DNA of 46,429 bases from Streptomyces griseosporeus (GCF_014656055.1 NZ_BNBR01000011.1:1-46429); one strand, 5' to 3'; positions 24,901 through 32,347 are shown, counted from the first letter of the stretch. Notes: a model not told the origin generated them from the letters alone. Made by a program: numbers and translations.

Positions 24901-26170
24901 TTCAACGCCGAATTCCAAGACGCTTCAGCACTTTGACCACGTGCTCTCAAAGCTCAAGGCCGCGTTGACGATTTACATTCCCGGTCACCACATGACAAAC
25001 ATGATTGGTGACGTGTATTACAACTGGATTGCTGGAGTCAACAAGCCAATCCGATATGAGCAGGCCGTAAAGGTTATGCTTGCCCAAAAGGGTCGGTATG
25101 GAGATTTCGCCAGTCTCGAAAAATTGACTGGACCGCAAGCGCTTGAGCAAGCCGTGGCACGAAGTTTGGTCAAGCCTGACGCTGGATTGGACATTCCGGC
25201 AGCAGGGAATAAGGTCGTTGTCACAATGCAAAATGGCACCAAGGTGACGGCCGACATGATTTATACGGCAGCATTTCGCGAGGGCATTCTTCCGAGCGCC
25301 CGAGTTTTGGAGGACGTGACAAGTGACGCATCAACAGTCCTCGACAAATTCAGGCCTCTCGGCGGACGCGGTCAGAGAGCTGTGCATGAAGTCGCCGAAA
25401 TTCGAGACCACATTCCACGCCTCGCTCAATTCATTGATGGAATTGCCAAGAATAAGGGAAGCTTTTCAAGTGCAGCCACTGCCGCCGCTCGATCTGTTCG
25501 AAAGTGGCACCCTGACGGACTCGATATCACAAAGTTCGAACGAAACTTCATGAAGCGAGTTTTCCCGTTCTACTCTTGGACGAGAAAAGCAATTCCACTC
25601 GCCATTGAGGCAACCCTTTTTGCTGGACCAAAGGTGATGGCTTATCCGCGACTCATGGAAGCAATCGCTCTCGCAAACGGGGTGGACGCGAATCAGGGAG
25701 TCACAGATCCGTTTCCGAATGATCAAATGTTTCCTGATTGGATTCGGGATCGCGGTATTGGTCCGATCCTTGGCGGGCCTGGAAATTATTCGGTAATTAA
25801 CCCGTCGACTCCGGTTCTCGACACGCTCACCCTTTTGGGTCACCCCGGTCAAAGTTCAATTGACATGTTGAACCCGATGATTAAGGTACCAATTGAAACC
25901 AATCAAGGTACTACCCTTGGCCGAAGCATTCCAATTGACAACTACCCGGACTATTTCGCTAAGCAAATTCCTATCGTCTCTCAAGCTGGACGGGCCTCGG
26001 GGCAGTTTGGCGTTTCGGAATCAACTAAGGCTGAAGGTTTCCCGAACTGGACTAACATTCTGAACTTGCTGACTGGTGCCAAAAAGGTGGACACTGGGAA
26101 GTATCAGAAGAGCGCTCAGTTCGATTTGCGGGATTATCTGAAGCAGAAAAAGGAGCAGCAGGGACGATGA
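21998..26170 (+). CDS. Giant internal virion/DNA-ejection protein, 1390 aa
   Basis: ATG at 21998, two bases after the previous stop (the open frame starts at 21980 without Shine-Dalgarno). Features in order: helical Ala-rich N-terminus; Gly/Val-rich, membrane-compatible stretch at about 100-130 (AGGVGTGLFRGVGAGLRGAS); long mixed charged helices; IPGHHMTNMIGDVYYNWIAG (about 990-1010); FMKRVFPFYSWTRKAIPLAI (about 1180-1200), a segment found in large podovirus internal proteins. No enzymatic motif is evident. It likely unfolds into the host envelope during ejection. Not a conventional tape measure. Confidence 0.65.
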   Translation: MAYKPLDLSFLAARYSPEQDEIRRTAAMIMANSGWSQPTEIAMKQFKEAQEKAQKAYNAAHRQTFLSSVFDLLQTPLYGVANALDEALAGHQEDNDDSVLEDIAKTAGGVGTGLFRGVGAGLRGASGIVDALPGVDINDEWQSDPTDKTHFSDVAIRRNTGMATVDAMKNWDKVKPKLEEAKNKPLMDKTFFELFIPDDLEDPEAREKYFRNQALAGIPVDIGADPLNYILPGIGATSKLTSGAKATEGITEGLEAARANQSTVDSILSGLNSKATGKEVQFKPTIDTPAPVVPIAEVPEGVSVPISSIGAAIEKGKFKTLADLGLRENREASKVMMTPRDQKRVAIEIAKMAASGEKNWIGRAYQYLNSVDETLDWEKTAAFLNRADKAVKAAGKRHNLEQMAPALMKWIREDLESAPKTAAPKEIERRVLNPEGEVKGASVVGGEIASENGRQALRLKVHDARLANRVVRKFENEILGKGRAPGTGEGLARAIAGGANVRYSGPQQARMWNQITSSLKFGDARKFDKAVKILRSVEDYFITKGAIPHSSAKTAESVPLRLSQVAEAIGPQVLGKSHAFITGILRGDPKALAQLTPDQIEALRTLRANAAIDVAPAVNEGIRAGTEIADLLAKTPASVARKQSAINKAIRDVKVFTAAQGGGDVGAHVAGEYMGNLLGKGDPINKILNVNKLKTEAWLGKVGRTADGVVNDPKFVRSVTNAISKAANLPSPASLGSAKVAEWLGARFNAAYGVQDMHPIFLREQSSAYSTTARRAKLINDLGRKFPPSDVDLWHEAFRSAQQNGVSSGRVAALQSEIGKVMENLFGGTGLRSGAISDSTVVGRNRILLDELNKNLKRFGLGKYQFSNKVEKLKDGTKVDFSRGIDWLKSWEIWEVDKPYDFLHRVQNAVEFTVREKNMFDEIISRFASPVKKGPVRYGVEHPRLRGYYFTQEGAKQAQTFVRMLEELSTPNSKTLQHFDHVLSKLKAALTIYIPGHHMTNMIGDVYYNWIAGVNKPIRYEQAVKVMLAQKGRYGDFASLEKLTGPQALEQAVARSLVKPDAGLDIPAAGNKVVVTMQNGTKVTADMIYTAAFREGILPSARVLEDVTSDASTVLDKFRPLGGRGQRAVHEVAEIRDHIPRLAQFIDGIAKNKGSFSSAATAAARSVRKWHPDGLDITKFERNFMKRVFPFYSWTRKAIPLAIEATLFAGPKVMAYPRLMEAIALANGVDANQGVTDPFPNDQMFPDWIRDRGIGPILGGPGNYSVINPSTPVLDTLTLLGHPGQSSIDMLNPMIKVPIETNQGTTLGRSIPIDNYPDYFAKQIPIVSQAGRASGQFGVSESTKAEGFPNWTNILNLLTGAKKVDTGKYQKSAQFDLRDYLKQKKEQQGR

Positions 26171-26343
26171 AACCAAGGCATGTATGTGGAGATGAATGTG
26201 TCTGCCCTGTAGATATGAATCCATTGTTTTACAATCAAGCTCAAAACGTCCATGCCTGTCAAGACCCTGATTGTGAATTTGCAAACGGCTTTGAAGAAGG
26301 GGTTGTATGGCTTCGCCTTTTGAACAGTTCAGAGCCAAGCTAG
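26167..26343 (+). CDS. Small Cys-rich protein, 58 aa
   Basis: ATG at 26167 overlaps the giant gene's stop (ATGA), and its end overlaps the NlpC/P60 gene by 37 bases in another frame. Cysteines at 7, 11, 13, 31 and 36 form CxxxCxC and CxxxxC groups with a nearby His (HVCGDECVCPVD; HACQDPDCEFANG), a layout that could hold one zinc ion. Other tiny Cys/His genes in this genome follow the same plan. The function is unknown. Confidence 0.6.
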   Translation: MKPRHVCGDECVCPVDMNPLFYNQAQNVHACQDPDCEFANGFEEGVVWLRLLNSSEPS

Positions 26344-27128
26344 GCATCGGAAATCCGACGCAAAAGGGCGTGGGCTACAGCTATGCCCCCACCATTCTCC
26401 AGCAGGGAAATGACGTCGGACAGGACTTCCTAGACAAGCTCAGCAACCGAAAGGAAACGGGGCAGCAACTTTACGCCTCGGGTCGTCAAGAAAACACAAA
26501 CCGTCTGGCCACAGATTTGATCAACAAATCGGCCGGTCTGAAGTTTGACGAATTCGGAAAGCCGAATATTCAGCTAGCTGATTTCGGGGCAGCCTCAAAG
26601 CCTAGACTGGACAACATTACCCAGCGAGGCAATTTGGCTACCCAGACTGAAGAGGCCAAGAAAGCTTTTCAGCAGGCCACCGACATGCAAAACATTGGGT
26701 CGTACGGATTCAGCAGCTACGCAGGTTCGAGCTACTCAGGTTCCGACATTCCCGGCGCAAAATCCGGGAACATTGGGGCTCAAGCAGCAGCGAAAGCAAT
26801 GCAGGTTGCCAAAAACCATACGGCCTATGTTTGGGGCGGTAACTCACTTTCGACTGGCGTAGATTGTTCTGGACTTGTTCAGCAAATCTACCGTCAGCTC
26901 GGCGTGAACGTCCCTCGCACCACTTATGAGCAGGCTAAAAGCGGTAAGCAGGTTCCCGTTTCCGAAATCCGCCCCGGCGATTTGGTGTTCTACAACAATA
27001 TGGGCCACGTTGGACTTTACGTGGGTAACGGGAAAATCGTTCACGCGGCCAATTCAAAGCTCGGCGTAATTCAGTCGAACTTGAACAATAGCAACGGTGC
27101 ACCTATTCTAGTTTTGAGGCCTTACTGA
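26307..27128 (+). CDS. NlpC/P60 peptidoglycan hydrolase, virion-associated
   Basis: ATG at 26307 with GAAGGGGTTGT upstream; 273 aa. Residues 1-150 are Gln/Gly/Ala-rich and probably disordered or structural. Residues about 158-272 form the NlpC/P60 domain: GVDCSGLVQQIY (catalytic Cys 187), MGHVGLYVG (His 234), IVHAANS (His 246). Such enzymes cut cross-links in the stem peptide. Position right after the giant ejection protein indicates a tail/virion enzyme that locally opens the wall for DNA entry, not the lysis enzyme. Confidence 0.88.
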   Translation: MASPFEQFRAKLGIGNPTQKGVGYSYAPTILQQGNDVGQDFLDKLSNRKETGQQLYASGRQENTNRLATDLINKSAGLKFDEFGKPNIQLADFGAASKPRLDNITQRGNLATQTEEAKKAFQQATDMQNIGSYGFSSYAGSSYSGSDIPGAKSGNIGAQAAAKAMQVAKNHTAYVWGGNSLSTGVDCSGLVQQIYRQLGVNVPRTTYEQAKSGKQVPVSEIRPGDLVFYNNMGHVGLYVGNGKIVHAANSKLGVIQSNLNNSNGAPILVLRPY

Positions 27129-27141
27129 AAAGGTTGTGAAG

Positions 27142-27711
27142 ATGGCGGTAAGTTTTTCACAGAACAGTCCACTGAATTCCTTTTTGAACCGGCTGGAACA
27201 GATCGGACAAAGTGGGACATACACCCCCGAAATGAAGCTTCCGAAGCCGAAGCCTCAGAGCGTCCTACAGGGCTTCGCGGGGCTGCCTCAGGGCCTTGGT
27301 GCCAACTCACAGGTTACCGCCGGTACAGGGGCCGTGGGTGGCGATATCGGGCGCCTCATGCGTGCCATCCGAGGGCAAGAGTCCGGGGGCAACTACGGAG
27401 CCACCAACCCCTCAGGGGCCTCGGGAGCGTATCAAATTCTCAGGAGTAATTTCGAGGGTGCGGGTGGTTGGGATCGCGAAGCTTTGGGCCGCGACATTAC
27501 CTATGCACAATTCATGAGTTCACCTCAGATTCAGGATCAGATTGCAAAATATAAGTTGGGCCAGTATTTGGCCTCACGTGGAATGGCTGGAGCTGCCGCA
27601 ACTTGGTACGGCGGCGATTGGGGCTACAAGCACATGTACGATCGAAAGCCTCAGGCCGGTTACCCTTCGATGTATGATTACGTTATGAGCGTTCTAAACA
27701 GGGCAAAGTAA
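27142..27711 (+). CDS. Transglycosylase-like lysozyme domain protein
   Basis: ATG at 27142 has AAAAGG 8-9 bases upstream (GTG at 27136 would sit too close to it); 189 aa. An N-terminal linker (about 1-65, Pro/Gln-rich) precedes an SLT/lysozyme-like domain: AIRGQESGGNYGATNPSGAS (catalytic Glu about 80), AYQI and a C-terminal ATWYGGDWGYKHMY motif. It probably cuts the glycan strand. It forms a pair with the NlpC/P60 enzyme and so is likely part of the entry apparatus, though a lysis role cannot be excluded. Confidence 0.85.
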   Translation: MAVSFSQNSPLNSFLNRLEQIGQSGTYTPEMKLPKPKPQSVLQGFAGLPQGLGANSQVTAGTGAVGGDIGRLMRAIRGQESGGNYGATNPSGASGAYQILRSNFEGAGGWDREALGRDITYAQFMSSPQIQDQIAKYKLGQYLASRGMAGAAATWYGGDWGYKHMYDRKPQAGYPSMYDYVMSVLNRAK

Positions 27712-27722
27712 AAGGTGGGATC

Positions 27723-27926
27723 ATTAGCGACGAACACCCGCGAACATTTCGTGAAGTCGGAATTATGTTGGCGAACCTGCGCGACGAAATGACGGAGTCA
27801 CGAAGTGAGTTCCGTGAAGGAATTCGCGAAATCAAACAAGGCCAGCAGAAAGTGATTTGGTGGGTTGCTGGTATGGTTTCTTCCCTTGTGGTAGGCGGGA
27901 TCCTGGGTTGGGTGTTCCAAAAATAG
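27723..27926 (+). CDS. Small holin-like/XhlA-like membrane protein
   Basis: The frame ends at TAG 27924-27926. The reading starts at ATT 27723 (a rare start, with AAAGGTGGG at 27712-27720) or, more conservatively, at ATG 27765 (53 aa). The longer form (about 67 aa) keeps conserved-looking residues (SDEHPRTFREVGIMLANLRD). A helical, coiled-coil-like segment leads to a C-terminal membrane helix (VIWWVAGMVSSLVVGGILGW), the topology of XhlA/hemolysin-like holins. Next to cell-wall enzymes. The start is uncertain. Confidence 0.6.
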   Translation: MSDEHPRTFREVGIMLANLRDEMTESRSEFREGIREIKQGQQKVIWWVAGMVSSLVVGGILGWVFQK

Positions 27927-28037
27927 AACGGGAAGCTTCTGCAACCCTTTGGTTTAGCCCTTAACTGAACCTTATATCAGGCAAACCTGGGTAAAGTTCA
28001 TTCCCGAAAAAAAGTGGTCGCAACACGTGTCGCAGGC

Positions 28038-28066
28038 TTGCACAAGAGGGTCACAGACCGTACATT
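28038..28066 (+). promoter_or_regulatory. Candidate promoter for leaderless whiB
   Basis: -35 TTGCAC (28038-28043), 17-bp spacer and -10 TACATT (28061-28066). A transcription start 7 bases downstream of the -10 would fall on the GTG start codon at 28073, which lacks any Shine-Dalgarno. Leaderless mRNAs are common in actinobacteria. The -35 is weak. Confidence 0.5.
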
Positions 28067-28072
28067 GAATAC

Positions 28073-28390
28073 GTGCCTAGCCAATTCAGGTGGCAAGCAG
28101 GCGCAGCGTGCAAAGGTGTCCCGAGTTATCTCTTTTTCCCTGAAGAGATGAAGCAAGAAGGATTCAAAGAGAATCCGCTTTTCATCGGAAAAAAGGCAGC
28201 GGACTACTGCGCCAATTGCCCGGTACGAGAAATATGCCTAGAGTTTTCGGTGCTGCACGACGCCGAAGGCATATGGGGGAATACCACGGATCGGAAACGT
28301 TCCCGTCGGTATCCAAAAGAAGAGAGATTCGAAATGCGAGATGACTTGGAAGAGATGGGGACTTATGAGCCCCTATACGGTCATAGCTGA
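28073..28390 (+). CDS. whiB: WhiB-family iron-sulphur transcription regulator
   Basis: GTG at 28073, 105 aa, with no Shine-Dalgarno. All four cluster cysteines are present: C13, then CxxCPVxxxC (46, 49, 55), followed by GIWGNTTDRKR (66-76), the G[I/V]WG turn and basic DNA-binding tail. WhiB proteins hold a 4Fe-4S cluster and act with the primary sigma factor in actinobacteria; phage copies can repress host whiB genes or redirect transcription. This gene is the best host marker in the window. Last rightward gene, with its own promoter and the bidirectional terminator. Confidence 0.93.
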   Translation: MPSQFRWQAGAACKGVPSYLFFPEEMKQEGFKENPLFIGKKAADYCANCPVREICLEFSVLHDAEGIWGNTTDRKRSRRYPKEERFEMRDDLEEMGTYEPLYGHS

Positions 28391-28428
28391 AGTGGCCTCA
28401 GCGTCGCAGGAAATCTAACTTAAAATAG

Positions 28429-28460
28429 AAAAACCCCCTTGCCGACACAAGGGGGTTTTT
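28429..28460. terminator. Bidirectional terminator between the two arms
   Basis: Stem AAAAACCCCCTTG (28429-28441) / CAAGGGGGTTTTT (28448-28460), 13 bp, 6-nt loop CCGACA. U-runs occur in both directions (TTTTT then GGTTTT rightward; TTTTT leftward). It sits between the convergent whiB gene and the leftward operon. Confidence 0.95.
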
Positions 28461-28464
28461 GGTT

Positions 28465-28614
28465 TTAGACGAAGTCTTCAGGGGAAATGCTGTCCAGAAG
28501 TTCCTTCTGTTCGTCCGCTGTCAAGCATGTCGGCCAGACGCATTTATTTTTACATGCGTGCTCTAGCGTGGTGCACTCTTTGTGGCATCCGCATTCGTCA
28601 CGCTTGTCTTTCAC
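28465..28614 (-). CDS. Tiny Cys-rich protein, 49 aa
   Basis: GTG at 28614 overlaps the RuvC-like gene stop by four bases (GTGA), ends TAA 28465-28467 just before the terminator. Six cysteines (C8, C10, C14, C21, C25, C30: DECGCHKECTTLEHACKNKC) plus two His suggest a zinc-binding knuckle; the C-terminal part is acidic (ADEQKELLDSISPEDF). Last gene of the leftward operon. The function is unknown. Confidence 0.65.
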   Translation of the reverse strand: MKDKRDECGCHKECTTLEHACKNKCVWPTCLTADEQKELLDSISPEDFV

Positions 28615-29123
28615 AGCCTGTCCTGCCCGAAGAGTGTGATATCGTCCGTGGTTCGAATCAGCCTCTTGGTAATCATGAAATGCGTGCCATGAATGAAGGC
28701 TGAAATGTCGTCAGGAATGTGACCCTTCGGAACTGGCCAAGGGCTGTACTTTCGGCCCATGGGAAGAATTGAAGGTTCCTGCATAATGACGGGAGCGCCA
28801 GCCCATTCTGCGCACAGCTTCACACGGCCAATTGCCTCGGATGTGAGCATTTCCTTCCATTGGAAAATGGCGCCCCGAGACTTGGTGTCAACCCGAAAAT
28901 TCTCAACGACGAAGAACATATTGAACGGGTTCTTTTCGTTCTCCCCAGGTTCCTTCACCTGAGCCATGCCCCAAATCACCTTGAGCATGTCGCTCAATTG
29001 CTTACCTGAAAGAACTTCCCTAATCTTCAGGTCAGCCTTTCCGGTTTCGTCGTTGTGCTTGAAGTAGCAGAAACCGTTGTGAACATCTCCGGGGTCAACT
29101 GAGATGATGTGCCGAACGACCAA
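28611..29123 (-). CDS. RuvC-like Holliday junction resolvase
   Basis: TTG at 29123 with AGGAGA upstream; 170 aa. RNase H-fold motifs: SVDPGDVHNGFC (Asp 10), FFVVENFRV (Glu 74), HIPDDISAFIHGTHF (Asp 138, Asp 139, His 145). This matches phage RuvC-like nucleases that resolve branched DNA before packaging. It is at the promoter-distal end of the replication operon, beside a DnaB/RepA-like ATPase. Its N-terminal coding region overlaps the previous zinc-ribbon frame by about 97 bases, which is unusual. Confidence 0.88.
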   Translation of the reverse strand: MVVRHIISVDPGDVHNGFCYFKHNDETGKADLKIREVLSGKQLSDMLKVIWGMAQVKEPGENEKNPFNMFFVVENFRVDTKSRGAIFQWKEMLTSEAIGRVKLCAEWAGAPVIMQEPSILPMGRKYSPWPVPKGHIPDDISAFIHGTHFMITKRLIRTTDDITLFGQDRL

Positions 29124-29233
29124 AGTTCTCTCCTAATGCACGAGATGCATTTCAAGTCAGTCTGTGAAAGCTGATCCAGGAACTTTTCCAGACCGCAGCC
29201 TTCACAATCGTAGGTCAGCTCATTTCCAGTCAA
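29027..29233 (-). CDS. Zinc-ribbon-like small protein overlapping RuvC
   Basis: TTG at 29233 overlaps the previous stop (TTGA); 68 aa. Residues 10-32 hold CEGCGL and CISC, a CxxC...CxxC pair. Residues after about 35 are in an alternative frame of the RuvC-like gene and look like low-complexity translation (Ser/Thr-rich). The N-terminal zinc part is convincing; the tail may be an artefact of a missing stop. Confidence 0.55.
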   Translation of the reverse strand: MTGNELTYDCEGCGLEKFLDQLSQTDLKCISCIRRELWSFGTSSQLTPEMFTTVSATSSTTTKPERLT

Positions 29234-29424
29234 TCGGAAACCTCTTCAATTTTCTGACTGAGCTTTCTCTCAATGCTTGCGAGATGCTCTACAAAAAGTG
29301 GCGAAAGCGGAAGCTTTTCCAGGACAGGTGGAACCTCCCCTTTCGCCTCGACCAACATTTTGGTCAAGATTTGTAGACTCATCATTTCGTCTAGTTCGAG
29401 AAAGAGGAGGTGTTGTGGTGGCAT
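29230..29424 (-). CDS. Small hypothetical protein, 64 aa
   Basis: ATG at 29424 overlaps the previous stop (TAATG). A short leucine-rich N-terminus (PPQHLLFLELDEMM) is followed by an amphipathic, charged segment ending KLSQKIEEVSD. No Cys and no membrane helix. Linked by translation coupling to the ATPase upstream and to the zinc-ribbon gene downstream. No function can be suggested. Confidence 0.6.
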   Translation of the reverse strand: MPPQHLLFLELDEMMSLQILTKMLVEAKGEVPPVLEKLPLSPLFVEHLASIERKLSQKIEEVSD

Positions 29425-30509
29425 TATTCGTCACCATCCAATGAAATATCCCTGAACGCCTCGGCGAGAACATCATCACGCTTCAGCTTCTTGTTGATTT
29501 CGCGCCGCGCCTCTTCCGTCATTTCAATCGGAATGGCGTTGCGACGGAACATAAGAGGTTCGCCATTTTCGACGTCGTGCTTCGAAGTCAAATGAGCCTT
29601 GAAGGCCCCAGCGTTTGCACCAAAGCGGGACTTGGCATTGATGATGTGAACGAGCTTTTCGGTCTTCTTTTCTTCTCCATTTTTGATTGTCGCTTTTCGC
29701 TGCTTCTCATCCTCCATCATGATAATGATGGAGTCACCAGTCTGCGCAACTCCCGAATGACCGAACAGTTCATTCAGGGTCACATCTTCCGGGTTTGACG
29801 CAATCCCCACAGGTGGCTTTCGTGTATGTGCAACCACAATCATGGCGACGTCCAGGCGATTTCGAATCATGTACAAGTTGTGCGTTGATTCGTTTACCTG
29901 AGCGTCGTCTTTAAGACTGGCGCCAAAACTTACCGAAGCAGAGTCAATCATCAAAACGTCGATGCTGTGAGCCTTGATAAGTCGAGCAAGTTCCGCAGCG
30001 TGGATTGGGTCCCAAAGCTTGAAAGGTTCAGGTTCACAATAAACGGTGAACCTGTCATCGAGAGCTTTTCGATCCTCTTCCGAAAGGTTTGGGTACATGT
30101 CGTGTAGTCGACGCTGAAGCTGCTTCTTGCCCATTTCAAGTGAAAGCATGCCGACGTTCATTTGATCATGCCATCCGCCGCCAAATTGCCACGTCATTGT
30201 TGGCTGACCCAAAGTAATGCCGACGGAAAGCTGAGTGGCGAGAATTGTCTTTCCGGATCCAGAAATTCCCCCCAGATACATCATGCCCGTGGTAGGCAAA
30301 AGATCCTGGATGATGAATTCAAGCTTCTCGTCATCGTCGAAAACGTCGACGAATGACATTGTCTTTCGGTTTCCCACCTCCTTTGACAGCTTCGCCTTTT
30401 CGATGATCTGGTCATCTACCGGCGGTGACGGCGCTGGAATGAAGGGGACTTGTGGGTCTTCTTCATCTTCAGGTCCAATTGAACCCATCAGGATTTCCTC
30501 ATCAAACAA
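29424..30509 (-). CDS. RecA-fold ATPase, RepA/DnaB-like helicase
   Basis: TTG at 30509 with GAGGGGA upstream; 361 aa (ATG at 30488 is an alternative). Walker A GGISGSGKT (80-88), Walker B DVLMIDSASVSFGASL (about 186-201) and a sensor-like AMIVVAHTRKP. This is a single-domain AAA_25-type helicase/loader like RepA of plasmids and phage helicases. The acidic Pro-rich N-terminus (about 1-40) is probably unstructured. It would unwind DNA or load host DnaB at the origin. First reading after the long hairpin at 30552-30596. Confidence 0.85.
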   Translation of the reverse strand: MFDEEILMGSIGPEDEEDPQVPFIPAPSPPVDDQIIEKAKLSKEVGNRKTMSFVDVFDDDEKLEFIIQDLLPTTGMMYLGGISGSGKTILATQLSVGITLGQPTMTWQFGGGWHDQMNVGMLSLEMGKKQLQRRLHDMYPNLSEEDRKALDDRFTVYCEPEPFKLWDPIHAAELARLIKAHSIDVLMIDSASVSFGASLKDDAQVNESTHNLYMIRNRLDVAMIVVAHTRKPPVGIASNPEDVTLNELFGHSGVAQTGDSIIIMMEDEKQRKATIKNGEEKKTEKLVHIINAKSRFGANAGAFKAHLTSKHDVENGEPLMFRRNAIPIEMTEEARREINKKLKRDDVLAEAFRDISLDGDE

Positions 30510-30551
30510 ATCAGGTCCCCTCTTTTACCCGAAAGGCTGAACCTAAAAGAG

Positions 30552-30596
30552 TGACCCCAGAACCAATTGTCGGCGCGGGATTTGGTTCTGGGGTCA
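30552..30596 (-). terminator. Hairpin between the 97-aa gene and the ATPase gene
   Basis: A perfect 15-bp stem TGACCCCAGAACCAA (30552-30566) / TTGGTTCTGGGGTCA (30582-30596), loop 15 nt, followed leftward by CTCTTTTAGG. It lies just after the 97-aa gene stop, so partial terminator or mRNA-stability element are both possible. The ATPase gene continues downstream. Confidence 0.65.
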
Positions 30597-30615
30597 GACT
30601 TTGGGGTGTCAGACT

Positions 30616-30909
30616 TTAGTCGTTGAAGTTCGCCTTGCCGACGACAAGCCCGTCGCCATCCTGAAGAACCACCGAAACAGAAATGGTGGTGTCAGCGAGA
30701 AACTCGCCAATGATTTCCTTGCGCTGCTCGTCCGAAATCACGGGCTTCTTTGCGTCATCCTTAGAAACAATCTTTACGCTCTCGGTGCCCTCAATGACGT
30801 CGCCGTCGGCACCCTTCATGAAGTCAAGAAAGTCCTCAAGAAGAGCGTCCTTCTCATCCTCGCTGTAGGGAGCGTCGGTCGCGATTTCGAAACGGATGAT
30901 GTTCGTCAT
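30616..30909 (-). CDS. Acidic hypothetical protein, 97 aa
   Basis: ATG at 30909; the region upstream carries AAAGGTGTGAAAGAAA. The protein is acidic with two helices (SEDEKDALLEDFLDFMKGAD; ISDEQRKEIIGEFLADTT) and a terminal beta pair. It is flanked by hairpins at 30552-30596 and 30950-30985, so it forms its own transcription unit or stable mRNA segment. No motif is recognised; acidic size and position between recombination genes would suit a DNA-mimic or accessory factor, but that is a guess. Confidence 0.75.
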   Translation of the reverse strand: MTNIIRFEIATDAPYSEDEKDALLEDFLDFMKGADGDVIEGTESVKIVSKDDAKKPVISDEQRKEIIGEFLADTTISVSVVLQDGDGLVVGKANFND

Positions 30910-30942
30910 TTTCTTTCACACCTTTGCGTCTGGTAGATTTTG

Positions 30943-30985
30943 AAAAGAAGAGAGGGGGGAACCGGGGGGACAATTCCCCCCTCTC
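30943..30985 (-). terminator. Terminator-like hairpin before the 97-aa gene
   Basis: A perfect 12-bp stem GAGAGGGGGGAA (30950-30961) / TTCCCCCCTCTC (30974-30985), 12-nt loop, followed leftward by TTCTTTTC. It lies 15 bases after the stop of the 193-aa gene. Confidence 0.8.
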
Positions 30986-31000
30986 GATTTTGGTGAGGAC

Positions 31001-31582
31001 TTAGTCCTCAAGCTCCGCCTTCAGAAGATCCTGCGGCGAAGGGTTGGAAGTTCCCGACTTGGTGAATTCACTTGCACCGTCACCGGAATCCGGAACGTAC
31101 GGCTTCATCGAATTCAGACGGAACTGGTAAAAGCCCATGTCGTCCTGAACCGGCTTAATCTTCGCCATCATCTTTCGGCCGACGAGCATTGCGCCGTTGA
31201 CCTTCGGCATTTCGTCAGCCTTGAATCCGAGCGCGCTGTAAAGCTGCTTCAGCTGGAACAGGGTGCGCTTTTCCTGGTCACCATTCGGGTCCCACGGAAC
31301 CTGAGAACGGAGGGCGAGCGGAACCGGGAGACGGTACCAGTGACCATTTCCGAGCTTCTCCGCAAAAGCGCTCCCCTCGAATCGGGGGTGGTCAATGGCA
31401 AACTTCACCATCATTCCGACCTTGTCCTTGTTGGCGGTCAGCTTTGCCGGGCCGACCTCCACAACATAGATCGGCCAGAAGTCGTTGCCGAAACCGAACG
31501 GGTCGTCAGGAATGTCGTTGACCTTGACGTCGGCCTCTTCGAAAAAGCCGCCCTCGAACTCAATCTCGTTCTCGTCAGACAT
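31001..31582 (-). CDS. Putative ssDNA-binding/recombination accessory protein
   Basis: ATG at 31582 overlaps no gene and is one base from the AAA ATPase stop; 193 aa. The middle is beta-rich (WPIYVVEVGPAKLTANKD; RTLFQLKQLYSALGFKADEM) and the C-terminus is acidic, typical of phage DNA-binding accessory proteins whose acidic tails recruit partners. Adjacent to a Sak4-like ATPase and a RecB-like nuclease, so single-strand binding during recombination is the best inference. No family motif was confirmed. Confidence 0.7.
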   Translation of the reverse strand: MSDENEIEFEGGFFEEADVKVNDIPDDPFGFGNDFWPIYVVEVGPAKLTANKDKVGMMVKFAIDHPRFEGSAFAEKLGNGHWYRLPVPLALRSQVPWDPNGDQEKRTLFQLKQLYSALGFKADEMPKVNGAMLVGRKMMAKIKPVQDDMGFYQFRLNSMKPYVPDSGDGASEFTKSGTSNPSPQDLLKAELED

Positions 31583-32347
31583 TTACTTGCTTTCCTTCCA
31601 CTTTTCGATGTGGGCCACAAAGTCGTCATCGGAAACGACTTCACTCGGAAAATGGTACCGAGATTTCACGGCGATACCGTCACCTGTCGGCAACACCTTT
31701 AGCTCACGCTTTTTTGGTCCGGCCATTCGGAGATACGCCATTACCGAGACATATTTGTTGATGACTCGGAATGCTGCGGCGTGCGCATCCATTCGCGTAT
31801 TTGCTCCGGGCGTGAGCTTATCCCCTAGCCGCTGATGCGACAACAGGACGACCATGCACCTTTCGAGATTTGCAATGGCCTTCATTACGGGGATGATTCT
31901 TTGCTCCGACACAAGATAGTCGGGGCGGCCAGCAACTTCAGCGGACACCTTTCCTTGCTGAGTTGCGGCTCCAGTCTTTACGATTGACTGGAGTTCTTCG
32001 GCGATCATTCCGGAGATTGTGTCGAGCACAATCACGTCGAAGGGTTCACCATCGTAATGACGGAACTCCCCTGCTTCGATCACCGGAATGATCTGCGCCG
32101 TGAAATCCCAATCTCGCCACGGGACCACACGGACGTTCTTTTGGACCTCAGGGTGATTTGCGAGGGAAGAAGAGCCCTGCAATTCATCCGTGATCAGGCA
32201 AACCCTCTTGCCGAGTCGACAGGCAAGAACCGTCTTGCCTACGCCAGCTTCAGAGAAGATTGAAATTACCTTAGCGGTAATCTCCTCGGGCTTCCGTGAC
32301 TTCTTTTCGAGCCACTTCAGCAAATCCTCTTTAGGATAGGTCGGCAT
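31583..32347 (-). CDS. RecA-fold ATPase, Sak4-like recombinase
   Basis: ATG at 32347; 254 aa. Walker A SEAGVGKT (32-39), Walker B FDVIVLDTIS (about 103-112), MVVLLSHQR sensor region (about 168-176). This is the AAA_24 family of phage ATPases that act as single-strand annealing/recombinase cores next to exonucleases. Overlaps the previous gene by 17 bases. With the exonuclease and putative ssDNA-binding protein it forms a recombination cassette for replication restart. Confidence 0.88.
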   Translation of the reverse strand: MPTYPKEDLLKWLEKKSRKPEEITAKVISIFSEAGVGKTVLACRLGKRVCLITDELQGSSSLANHPEVQKNVRVVPWRDWDFTAQIIPVIEAGEFRHYDGEPFDVIVLDTISGMIAEELQSIVKTGAATQQGKVSAEVAGRPDYLVSEQRIIPVMKAIANLERCMVVLLSHQRLGDKLTPGANTRMDAHAAAFRVINKYVSVMAYLRMAGPKKRELKVLPTGDGIAVKSRYHFPSEVVSDDDFVAHIEKWKESK

